From the NCBI RefSeq assembly GCF_002952215.1, contig NZ_CP022600.1, forward strand, positions 1,550,001 to 1,614,000: a stretch of 64,000 bases of DNA. Direction: 5' to 3'. Shown piece by piece: positions 43,654 to 51,449 of this stretch (within the stretch, counting starts at the first letter, position 1; each line of letters begins with the position of its first letter). The notes below the pieces were generated by a model, which ran no database searches, had not been told where the DNA came from, and saw only the letters and a list, made by a program, of their open reading frames with translations. The position numbers and the translations under genes are program-made. Source of the stretch: Porphyrobacter sp. HT-58-2 (GTDB taxonomy: Bacteria; Pseudomonadota; Alphaproteobacteria; Sphingomonadales; Sphingomonadaceae).

Positions 43654-44778
43654 GTGAAGATCGCCATCCTGAAAGAGCGCGCCTCGGGCGAGACGCGCGT
43701 CGCCGCCACGCCGGAAACGGTGAAGAAATTTGCTGCGCTTGGCTGCACCCTTGCGGTCGAGGCGGGCGCGGGGGTGGTCTCTTCGATCACCGACGAAGCC
43801 TACGCAGAGGCCGGAGCCAGCATCGGCACCGCCGCTGCGACGGTCAAGGATGCCGATATCGTCCTTGGCATTCAGGCGCCGGAGGTGAAGCTGCTGAAGG
43901 GAGCAAAGCCCGGCGCGATGGTGGCGGCGCTGTTCGATCCCTTCACCAAGCGGGATGTGGTCGACGCCTATGCCGCAGCCGGCTTCGAGGCACTCTCGAT
44001 GGAGTTCATGCCGCGTATCACCCGCGCGCAGTCAATGGACGTGCTGTCCTCGCAATCGAACCTTGCCGGGTACAAGGCGGTGCTGGCGGCAGCGGACGCC
44101 TATGGCCGCGCCTTCCCGATGATGATGACGGCGGCCGGCACCGTGCAGGCCGCGCGCGTCTTCATCATGGGCGTGGGCGTGGCGGGCCTTCAGGCGATCG
44201 CGACCGCACGCCGCCTGGGCGCGCAGGTCTCGGCCACCGACGTGCGTTCGGCGACCAAGGAGCAGATCCAGTCGCTGGGCGCCAAGCCGATCTTCGTCGA
44301 GAATGTCGCAGGCATCGAAGGCGAAGGCTCGGGCGGCTATGCCACCGAAATGAGCGAGGAATACCAGAAGGCGCAGGCCGAACTGGTGAGCGGCCACATC
44401 GCCAAGCAGGACATCGTCATCACCACCGCATTGATCCCGGGCCGCGCCGCGCCGCGCCTCATCACCGACGCGCAGATCGCGACGATGAAGCCCGGCAGCG
44501 TGATCTTCGACCTCGCGGTGGCGCAGGGCGGGAACGTGGAAGGTTCGGTCGCCGACGAGGTCGTGGTCAAGCACGGCGTCAAGATCATCGGCTACGCCAA
44601 CACCCCCGCCGCGCTCCCCGCCGATGCTTCGGCGTTGTTCGCGCGCAATCACTACAACTTCCTTAGCGCGTTCTGGGACAAGGAGCAGGGCAAGCCCGTG
44701 CTTGACGAGGAAATCGGCAATGCGATCCGCCTGACCCAAGGGGGCAAGGTCGTCAACGAACGCCTTCAGGGGGCCTGA
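43654..44778 (+). CDS. pntAA: NAD(P) transhydrogenase subunit alpha 1
   Basis: A 374-residue soluble NAD(H)-binding domain of the proton-translocating transhydrogenase. It begins KIAILKERASGETRVAATPETV, contains SMEFMPRITRAQSMDVLSSQ, the NAD loop FIMGVGVAGLQAIATARRLGA, and the mobile-loop RSATKEQIQSLGAKP; AQGGNVEGS is also diagnostic. With the two membrane subunits downstream it uses the proton gradient to make NADPH from NADH. The three-gene form is the Rhodospirillum type. The start is a GTG at 43654, 12 bp after the CoxIV-like gene. Confidence 0.95.
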   Translation: MKIAILKERASGETRVAATPETVKKFAALGCTLAVEAGAGVVSSITDEAYAEAGASIGTAAATVKDADIVLGIQAPEVKLLKGAKPGAMVAALFDPFTKRDVVDAYAAAGFEALSMEFMPRITRAQSMDVLSSQSNLAGYKAVLAAADAYGRAFPMMMTAAGTVQAARVFIMGVGVAGLQAIATARRLGAQVSATDVRSATKEQIQSLGAKPIFVENVAGIEGEGSGGYATEMSEEYQKAQAELVSGHIAKQDIVITTALIPGRAAPRLITDAQIATMKPGSVIFDLAVAQGGNVEGSVADEVVVKHGVKIIGYANTPAALPADASALFARNHYNFLSAFWDKEQGKPVLDEEIGNAIRLTQGGKVVNERLQGA

Positions 44779-44781
44779 TCC

Positions 44782-45063
44782 ATGGACTTCATTTCAATTC
44801 TCAGCATCTTCGTGCTGGCCTGCTTCGTGGGCTATTACGTTGTCTGGTCGGTGACCCCGGCGCTGCACACCCCGCTGATGGCGGTGACCAATGCGATCTC
44901 CTCGGTGATCATCGTCGGCGCGCTGATCGCTTCGGCGGAAGCCGGTAGCCCGGCGGCCAAGTATCTCGGCCTGTTCGGCGTGGTGCTCGCCAGCATCAAC
45001 ATCTTCGGCGGCTTTGCCGTGACCGAGCGCATGCTCGCGATGTACAAGAAGAAGGAGAAGTAA
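44782..45063 (+). CDS. pntAB: NAD(P) transhydrogenase subunit alpha 2 (membrane)
   Basis: A 93-residue membrane subunit with three helices. MDFISILSIFVLACFVGYYV, VVWSVTPALHTPLMAVTNAISSVIIVGALIA, and LGLFGVVLASINIFGGFAVTERMLAMYKKK match the PntAB part of the fused alpha subunit in E. coli, including the conserved T-P-L-M-A-V-T-N-A-I-S and the final F-T-x-R-M-L. It starts 3 bp after the pntAA stop and ends 3 bp before pntB, forming half of the proton channel with PntB. Confidence 0.94.
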   Translation: MDFISILSIFVLACFVGYYVVWSVTPALHTPLMAVTNAISSVIIVGALIASAEAGSPAAKYLGLFGVVLASINIFGGFAVTERMLAMYKKKEK

Positions 45064-45066
45064 GTG

Positions 45067-46527
45067 ATGGACTTCTCGCTTCTTGCCGCCGGGGTGTCCG
45101 GCGAAGGCGCGACGCCGGCCTGGGCGATGCTCGCCTACCTCGCTGCGGGGGTGTTTTTCATCCTCGCGCTGCGCGGGCTTTCCAGCCCGGCGACGTCGCG
45201 CGCGGGCAATCGCAACGGCATGATCGGCATGGCGATTGCGGTCATCACGACGCTCGTTACCCATGATATCGCGAACATCGCCGAAATCGGGGTCGCGATC
45301 TTCCTCGGCGGTATCATTGGGGTCACCATTGCCCGCCGCATCGCCATGACCGCGATGCCGGAACTGGTCGCGGGCTTCCACAGCCTCGTCGGCTTGGCGG
45401 CCGTGGTGGTCGGCTTCGGTGCATGGCTTGACCCGCAGTCTTTCGGCATTGCAGACGAGGCGACGAAGCAGATTTTCGCCGTCAGCCGGATCGAACTGGG
45501 CCTGGGCATTGCCATCGGGGCGATCACCTTCTCGGGTTCGGTGATTGCGTTCCTCAAGCTGTCGGGCCGGATGAGCGGTTCGCCGATCCTGCTGCCCGCA
45601 CGGCACATCATCAATCTCGGCACGCTGGCCGCGATCCTCGGGCTGATTGGCGCCTACACCGTCTCGCCGCAGGGCGGCGCGGCTGAAGGCTGGATGATCT
45701 ACGCCATCGCGGTGCTGGCCTTCATCATCGGCTTCCTGCTGATCATCCCGATCGGCGGCGCGGACATGCCGGTGGTGGTTTCGATGCTCAACTCGTACTC
45801 GGGCTGGGCGGCAGCGGCGATGGGCTTTACGCTGGGCAATTCGGCGATGATCATCACCGGGGCGCTGGTGGGTTCGTCGGGCGCGATCCTCAGCTACATC
45901 ATGTGCCGGGCGATGAACCGCAGCTTCATTTCTGTGATCGCGGGCGGCTTTGGCGCCGATGCAGGCGCGGGCGGTGGCGGCGGGGCGCGCGAACAGCGGC
46001 CCTACAAGCAGGGCAGCGCCGAAGACGCCGCCTATATGCTCGAACAGGCCGAGAAGGTCATCATCATCCCCGGCTACGGGATGGCGGTGGCCCAGGCCCA
46101 GCACGCGCTGCGCGAAATGGGCGACAAGCTCAAGGAAAAGGGCGTGGAGGTGAAGTATGCCATCCACCCCGTCGCGGGCCGTATGCCGGGGCACATGAAC
46201 GTGCTGCTGGCAGAAGCCTCGGTGCCTTATGATGAAGTGTTCGAGCTGGAGGACATCAACTCCGAATTCGCCCAGTGCGACGTCGCCTTCATCATCGGCG
46301 CCAACGACGTGGTGAACCCGGCGGCCAAGACCGACAAGTCGAGCCCCATCTACGGGATGCCGGTGTTCGATGTCGACAAGGCCAAGCAGGTGTTCTTCAT
46401 CAAGCGGTCGATGGGCGGCGTCGGCTATGCAGGGGTGGACAACGACGTGTTCTACATGAACCAGACCGTCATGCTGCTCGCGGATGCCAAGAAGATGGTC
46501 GAGGAAATCGTCAAGTCGCTGGATTAA
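45067..46527 (+). CDS. pntB: NAD(P) transhydrogenase subunit beta
   Basis: A 486-residue protein with about nine membrane helices followed by the NADP(H)-binding domain. Membrane signatures include VGLAAVVVG, AIGAITFSGSVIAFLKLSGRMSG, and MLNSYSGWAAAAMGF; the cytosolic domain has IPGYGMAVAQAQ, YAIHPVAGRMPGHMNVLLAEA and VIGANDVVNPAAKTD, where NADP is bound. AAGGAG lies 10-15 bp upstream. A GTG three bases before the ATG is an alternative start. It completes the operon; a palindromic repeat follows the stop directly. Confidence 0.95.
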   Translation: MDFSLLAAGVSGEGATPAWAMLAYLAAGVFFILALRGLSSPATSRAGNRNGMIGMAIAVITTLVTHDIANIAEIGVAIFLGGIIGVTIARRIAMTAMPELVAGFHSLVGLAAVVVGFGAWLDPQSFGIADEATKQIFAVSRIELGLGIAIGAITFSGSVIAFLKLSGRMSGSPILLPARHIINLGTLAAILGLIGAYTVSPQGGAAEGWMIYAIAVLAFIIGFLLIIPIGGADMPVVVSMLNSYSGWAAAAMGFTLGNSAMIITGALVGSSGAILSYIMCRAMNRSFISVIAGGFGADAGAGGGGGAREQRPYKQGSAEDAAYMLEQAEKVIIIPGYGMAVAQAQHALREMGDKLKEKGVEVKYAIHPVAGRMPGHMNVLLAEASVPYDEVFELEDINSEFAQCDVAFIIGANDVVNPAAKTDKSSPIYGMPVFDVDKAKQVFFIKRSMGGVGYAGVDNDVFYMNQTVMLLADAKKMVEEIVKSLD

Positions 46528-46574
46528 GCATCGCGCCGAAAAGTGGGAACCGGTTTTCGGCTCATCGGCGATGC
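46528..46574. repeat. Palindromic element of the alphaproteobacterial GAAAA-gtgggaacc-GGTTTTC type
   Basis: GCATCGC at 46528 pairs with GCGATGC ending at 46574, and the inner GCCGAAAA pairs with TTTTCGGC around GTGGGAACCGG. The same inner pattern is a frequent intergenic palindrome in rhizobia and relatives. It overlaps the last base region of the pntB stop codon and may act as a terminator or RNA stability element. Confidence 0.75.
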
Positions 46575-46592
46575 GCCAACAAGAAGGCCGCG

Positions 46593-46934
46593 ATGAAGAA
46601 GCTGCTGATTGGCCTTTTGCTGATTGTCGGATTGGCGGCCGGGGCGTTGTTCTCCGGCCTCGCCAACCCCGTGGTCGAGTGGAAGGTCAAATCCGCGTTG
46701 GTCGAGTCCGGCATCGGTGAAAAGCGCGCCGAATGCATGGCCGAGCGGATGGTGAAGCGCCTCAGCCTCGGGCAGCTGTGGAAGCTGCGGCAAGGCATGG
46801 CCGCGCAGGCCGGTGAGCCGGAGGAAGGCTTCGGTCTCGGCGAGCTGATCAAGCGCCTCGACCGGGTGAACGACGGCGAGGCGGTGGCGGTGCTCACCAC
46901 CTCTGCCGGATTGTGTGCGCTCGGAATTGGCTAG
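46593..46934 (+). CDS. Small exported/anchored hypothetical protein
   Basis: A 113-residue protein beginning MKKLLIGLLLIVGLAAGALF, a signal peptide or N-terminal anchor, then a mostly helical region rich in charged residues (EKRAECMAERMVKRLSLGQLWKLRQGM) and a C-terminal hydrophobic segment (AVLTTSAGLCALGIG). Two cysteines (in AECM and GLCALG) could form a disulfide. No family is recognised. AGAAGG precedes the ATG. It is separated from pntB by a palindromic repeat and from the beta-helix gene by a tandem repeat. Confidence 0.7.
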   Translation: MKKLLIGLLLIVGLAAGALFSGLANPVVEWKVKSALVESGIGEKRAECMAERMVKRLSLGQLWKLRQGMAAQAGEPEEGFGLGELIKRLDRVNDGEAVAVLTTSAGLCALGIG

Positions 46935-46956
46935 CGCGTGATCGTCTGAGGTTTTC

Positions 46957-47058
46957 TGTCCGCCTACCGCGTTGCTGCTTGAGGCGTTTCTCGTCCGCCT
47001 ACCGCGTTGCTGCTTGAGGCGCTTCTCGTCCGCCTTCCGCGTTGCTGCTTGAGGCGCT
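46957..47058. repeat. Three tandem copies of a 35-bp repeat
   Basis: A 35-bp unit beginning GTCCGCCTACCGCGTTGCTG and continuing CTTGAGGCGTTTCTC is repeated at 46957-46991, 46992-47026 and 47027-47058 (third copy incomplete, with one or two substitutions). The unit resembles the CTATCGCTTCGCTACTTGAG repeat at 11245 and 23976 in layout. The block occupies nearly all of the gap before the beta-helix gene. Confidence 0.9.
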
Positions 47059-47110
47059 TGCATTCCCTCCCCCCAATGCGCCAGAGTGCGCTGCGGAGAG
47101 GGAGACAATT

Positions 47111-48322
47111 ATGAACCGAATGGCCTTTGCCGCCGTGCTGCTGGCACCCGCCCAAGTTTTTGGCGCGCCGCTCGCTGCTGAAACGCACCGCGTCGATGCG
47201 GGCGAGGGCGCGGCGATCCGCTTGCAGGAGGCGCTGATCCTCGCCGCGCCGGGGGATACCATCGAACTGGGCGCGGGGCGCTTTGTCCTGACCGACGGCC
47301 TCAGCCTCGATGTCGACGGGGTGACGGTGCTGGGCCAGGGGATGGACAAGACGATCCTCGACTTCACCGGGCAGCAGGGCGCGGGCGAGGGGCTGCTCGT
47401 CACCTCGGACAATGTCACCCTGCGCGGCTTCGCGGTCGAGAACACCAAGGGTGACGGGATCAAGTCCAAGGGCGCGGACATGATCACCTATGACAGCATC
47501 CGGGTCGAATGGACCGGCGGGCCCAAGGAAAGCAACGGCGCCTATGGCATCTATCCGGTCGAAAGCACCGGCGTGCTGGTGGTGCGGTCGAAGGTCTCGG
47601 GTGCGTCGGATGCCGGGATCTATGTCGGGCAGAGCCGCGACATCACGGTGCGTGGCAATCTTGTTGAATACAACGTCGCCGGGATCGAGATCGAGAACAG
47701 CCGCAACGCGCTGGTGACGGGCAATATCGCCACGCACAACACCGGCGGCCTCTTGGTATTCGATCTGCCGGGCCTGCCGGTGATGAACGGCGGCAACGTG
47801 ATCCTGCGAAACAATGTGGTGAAGGACAACGACACCCCCAACTTCGCCCCGCCGGGCAACATCGTCGCGAGCGTGCGGCGCGGCACGGGCGTGCTGGTGA
47901 TGGCCAATGATGGCGTGCTGATCGAGGATAACGCCCTTGAAGGCAACGCCACTGCGCACATCATGGTGATCGCCTACACCCAGCCGTTCGAGGACGCGCG
48001 CTACAATCCCCATGCCCGCAACGTGGTGGTCGGCCCCAACGCCTTCGAGCGCGGCGGGGACGATCCGCAGCTCGATGGCAAGGAGCAATTGCTCGCGGCC
48101 TTCGGCGGGGCGCTTCCGCCGGTGATGTGGGACGGGCTGGCCGAAAGCCCGCAAAGCGCGCTCAGGATTGCGCCCGGCGTGACCGGATGGACGCTCAATC
48201 TGTCCAAGGTCGGGCAGAGCCTTGCCGAGGCGCAGCCAGGGCCGCTGATGCTGTCCGCGACGACAAGCTGGAACTTTCCCGAAGTGGGCGCGCCGGCAGC
48301 GCTGGAGGCGCGGCTGAAGTGA
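47111..48322 (+). CDS. Exported parallel beta-helix protein
   Basis: A 403-residue secreted protein. After a signal peptide (MNRMAFAAVLLAPAQVFGAP), the sequence AIRLQEALILAAPGDTIELGAGRF opens a right-handed beta-helix with many NxVxxN/GI-type turns (DNVTLRGFAVENTKGDGIKS, GASDAGIYVGQSRDITVRGN, VAGIEIENSRNALVTGNIATHN). Proteins of this kind are known to sit next to SO2930-family di-heme cytochromes, as here. The substrate is not known; carbohydrate or surface binding is typical of the fold. The cytochrome start (GTG) overlaps its stop (GTGA). Confidence 0.85.
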   Translation: MNRMAFAAVLLAPAQVFGAPLAAETHRVDAGEGAAIRLQEALILAAPGDTIELGAGRFVLTDGLSLDVDGVTVLGQGMDKTILDFTGQQGAGEGLLVTSDNVTLRGFAVENTKGDGIKSKGADMITYDSIRVEWTGGPKESNGAYGIYPVESTGVLVVRSKVSGASDAGIYVGQSRDITVRGNLVEYNVAGIEIENSRNALVTGNIATHNTGGLLVFDLPGLPVMNGGNVILRNNVVKDNDTPNFAPPGNIVASVRRGTGVLVMANDGVLIEDNALEGNATAHIMVIAYTQPFEDARYNPHARNVVVGPNAFERGGDDPQLDGKEQLLAAFGGALPPVMWDGLAESPQSALRIAPGVTGWTLNLSKVGQSLAEAQPGPLMLSATTSWNFPEVGAPAALEARLK

Positions 48323-49363
48323 GGTGGGGTGCGGGCCTGCTTACGCTTGCCTGCGCCACATTCGGCGCGGCGCTCGGCCATGCGACGGTGATCGAGCCTG
48401 AGCCGGTCAACGACGCGGCAATCACCGGTGCGGCTTTCCCCAAGGCGTTGAGCGAGTTTGCGTTCTTTCAGGATGTCCGGGATCAACACCCGAGCGCGGG
48501 TGTCTATCCCTATGCGCTCAAGACCCCGCTATGGTCGGACGGGGCGGAGAAGCTGCGCTTTATCTATTTGCCCGAAGGCACGCAGCTGGCTGCCGATGGC
48601 GACGGGCTGCTGCAATTCCCGGTCGGCGCGGCGATCATCAAGACCTTTGCCTTCGGCGAGGGCGAGGCTCGCCGGTTGATCGAAACTCGCGTGCTGCTCC
48701 ACCGCACGGATGGCTGGGTGGCGCTGCCCTATCGCTGGAACGCTGAACAGACCGAGGCGACGCTGGCGCTGGCGGGTGGACGTATCGATCTCGTCACCCC
48801 GGCGGGGGAGGCGATGTCCTATGCCATTCCGAACAAGAACCAGTGCAAGACCTGCCATTCCAAGGACGGCGAGGTAATCCCGATCGGCCCCAAGGCGCGC
48901 AATCTTTCGGCTGAGTGGCTGGGGCTGATGGCGGAGACCGGCGTGCTTGACCGGGTACCCGAAGGCGCGGACAGCTTGCCAGACTGGCGCACACACGCGA
49001 CCGGCCCTGCCACGCCGCTCGCCCGCGCTTATCTCGACGTCAACTGCGCCCATTGCCACCAACCGGGCGGGGGCGCGTCCAACAGCGGCCTCGATCTGCG
49101 CTGGGAGCAGTCCGACGCCCACGCCATCGGCATCATGAAGCGCCCGGTCGCTGCCGGACGCGGGGCGGGGGGGCCCCCCCACCGCCGCTCATGAAGCGGG
49201 GGGGCATGATTTCTCGATCCTGCCCGGCGCGCCCGATGCCTCGATCCTGCTCTACCGGATGGACAGCGCCGAGCCCGGCATCACCATGCCCGAACTCGGC
49301 AAGGCGACAATCGACAAGGATGGCGTCGCGGTGGTGCGGCGCTGGATTGCGGAGATGAAATGA
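48319..49363 (+). pseudogene. SO2930-family di-heme cytochrome c, disrupted by a 31-bp insertion
   Basis: The frame begins GTG (MRWGAGLLTLACATFGAALG, a signal peptide) and has PKALSEFAFFQ, TPLWSDGAEKLRFIYLPEG, and two heme sites, CKTCH and CAHCH. It stops at 49194. Downstream, HDFSILPGAPDASILLYRMD and MPELGKATIDKDGVAVVRRW are the missing C-terminus in another frame, ending in TGA at 49363. Removing 31 bases (49174-49204) restores one continuous frame. The insertion is flanked by two G7 runs and contains C7. It could be a real lesion or a sequencing/assembly error. Confidence 0.85.
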
Positions 49364-50353
49364 TCAAGTGGCTTGTGCGCGGTGTGCTCGCGCTGCTGGC
49401 GGTACTGGTTGTCGCCTTTCTGGCGTTCCGCACCCCCGATACCGATCCGGCTGACATGCGCGCCAAGTATGGCGGGCCGCCCTCGCAATTCGTGGAAATC
49501 GGGGACGGTGTGACCGTCCACCTGCGCGACGAGGGGCCGAAGGATGCGCCTGTCATCATGCTGCTGCACGGCTCCAATGCCGATCTGCACACGTGGGAGC
49601 CGTGGGCGCAGGCGCTGAAGGACCGTTACCGCGTGATCCGCTTCGATCAGGTCGGCCACGGTCTTACCGGCCCGGACCCGGCCCATGATTACAGCCGCAA
49701 GAATTATGCCGAGGACATCCGCGAAGTTTGCCGATGCGCTGGGGCTCAAGCAGTTCATCCTTGGCGGCAATTCGATGGGCGGCAAGCACGCGCTGGCCTT
49801 TGCCGTAGCCTATCCCGAGCGGGTCGCGGGTCTGGTGCTGGTCGACGGCAGCGGCGGGCCGATGTTGCCGATCAAGGGAGGAAAAGCGCGCAAGGATACC
49901 GGCGGCGGCAATATTGGTTTCAAGATCGCCCAGACGCCGGGGGTCAATTTGCTTGTAGAACAGATCACCCCGCGCAGCCTCATCAAGCAGAGCCTTGAAC
50001 AGTCGGTCTCAGTCAAGTCGGTGGCGAGCGAGGCGGCAGTTGACCGCTATTGGGAACTGCTGCGCTATCCCGGCAACCGCCGCGCGACGCTCAAGCGGTT
50101 CGGCTATGCCTATGAGCCGCTGACCGAAGCCGAGATTGCCGCGCTCGCCATGCCGACGCTGATCCTGTGGGGCGAGGAAGACCGCCTGATCCCGGTCGAG
50201 GCCGGCGAGTGGCTGGCAAAGACGATCCCCGCCGCGCGGCTGGTGGTCTATCCCGGGATCGGCCATCTCCCGCATGAGGAAGCCGTTACCGCCACGCTGA
50301 CCGATCTGGAACGCTGGCTTGCCGAGCGCGATGTCACGGCTGTGGCTGAATAG
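49360..50353 (+). pseudogene. Alpha/beta hydrolase with a single-base frameshift
   Basis: Two overlapping frames, 49360-49719 and 49720-50353, together form one hydrolase of about 330 residues. The first gives MIKWLVRGVLALLAVLVVAF (membrane anchor), VHLRDEGPKDAPVIMLLHGSN and FDQVGHGLTGPDP; the second gives AKFADALGLKQFILGGNSMGGKHAL (serine elbow GNSMGG), LILWGEEDRLIP and GHLPHEEA. Deleting one C at 49719/49720 joins AEDI to AKFADALG. The start overlaps the cytochrome stop by ATGA, so it is the third gene of the module. Real mutation and sequencing error both fit. Confidence 0.85.
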
Positions 50354-50446
50354 TCGTAAGCTCCGGCATGTGTCCACTGGACGCAGGCAAGCCTTGCGTT
50401 TTAAGCATGTGAGCACCTCCACTCGCAATCACAAGGACTTGGGCTC

Positions 50447-51151
50447 TTGCGCAAACTCTGGATCATCGGCGGCATGAGCTGGGTGTCGACCGCCACCTAT
50501 TATGATCGCATCAACCGCATCGTCCAACGTCGTGCCGCCCCGATGGCGAGCGCTCCGCTGCTGATCGAGAGCCTCGATTTCTGCCAGCTTTACGCCCTGC
50601 GTGAAGAGCGCGACTGGCAGCGCGCGGCAAGCGTGCTGATCGACAGTGCGCGCCGGCTGGAAGGGGCAGGGGCCGGCGCGCTGATCATCGGCGCCAATTC
50701 GATGCATCGCCTGTATGATGATGTTGCAGCTTCGGTGAACATCCCGATCCTGCACATTGCCGAATATGTCGGCCTTGCGATGAAGCGTGCGGGGGTTGCC
50801 AGCGCGGCCTTGCTGGGTACGCGCAACGTGATGACCGAAAGCTTCTACAGGAAACGGCTGGTCGCCCACGGGATCGACCTCTTGCCGCCCAACCTCGATT
50901 ACGTCGAGATGCTCGACCGGATCATCTATGATGAACTGATGGTCGGCAAGGTCACGCGCGAGGCCGAGCGGACCATGAAGACCATCATCACCAACAAGGC
51001 GCAGGAAGGCGCCGCAGCGATCGTGCTCGCCTGCACCGAGCTTGATCTGGTGGTCGATATTGATGCGAACGTCCTCCCCATCTTCGACAGCACCCAAATC
51101 CATTGCGAGGCCGCCGCCGACTGGATTCTCGAACAGGAAATGACGGGATAA
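50447..51151 (+). CDS. Aspartate/glutamate racemase-family protein
   Basis: A 234-residue protein of the Asp/Glu racemase family. LWIIGGMSWVSTATYYDRIN is the N-terminal signature, and LACTELDLV with Cys196 is the second catalytic cysteine motif. The first active-site motif, normally CNT or TNT followed by an aliphatic residue and His, reads IGANSMH, with alanine at position 83. Such a site resembles the one-sided (Thr/Cys) racemases in having only one thiol, so activity may be altered. The start is TTG at 50447, 9 nt after AAGGA. The following gap ends with a hairpin. Confidence 0.82.
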   Translation: MRKLWIIGGMSWVSTATYYDRINRIVQRRAAPMASAPLLIESLDFCQLYALREERDWQRAASVLIDSARRLEGAGAGALIIGANSMHRLYDDVAASVNIPILHIAEYVGLAMKRAGVASAALLGTRNVMTESFYRKRLVAHGIDLLPPNLDYVEMLDRIIYDELMVGKVTREAERTMKTIITNKAQEGAAAIVLACTELDLVVDIDANVLPIFDSTQIHCEAAADWILEQEMTG

Positions 51152-51192
51152 TGCTCTGCTCGTCGGGCAGGACAGGCGCTTGGTCGATTTGG

Positions 51193-51215
51193 CGGGTTGC
51201 AAGGGGTGCAACCCG
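51193..51215 (+). terminator. Hairpin terminator after the racemase-like gene
   Basis: CGGGTTGCA-agggg-TGCAACCCG is a 9-bp perfect stem with a 5-base loop, followed by TTAACTTTTG. It lies 41 bp after the stop. The rest of the 298-bp gap to the next gene (to 51450) shows no gene. Confidence 0.65.
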
Positions 51216-51449
51216 TTAACTTTTGCGCCAGTGGCGGCCACGGATTTTGTCACGGAAACGTACACGGCATGATCCGGGTCTTCGGGTCGCACCGACAGGC
51301 CCTTGGGGCTGCTTTCCTTCCCCCCCAATCACCGGAAAGTGGCCCCATAATCCTGACGATTTGCCCTCCTTGTTCCTGACCATATCTGCCGCCTGTGGTC
51401 CATGTTTGGGTTGAGGTGCGGCGCGCGCTCCCCTAATCGCTGCTGCGTG

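Noticed and set aside
46957..47058. Tandem repeats considered as a CRISPR array
   Set aside because: The 35-bp units are directly adjacent with no variable spacers, and there are no cas genes in the window.
51223..51414. Small plus-strand frame of 63 codons upstream of the dNTPase gene
   Set aside because: Arg/Pro-rich composition, no ribosome-binding site and no conserved pattern; the stretch is more likely untranslated leader.
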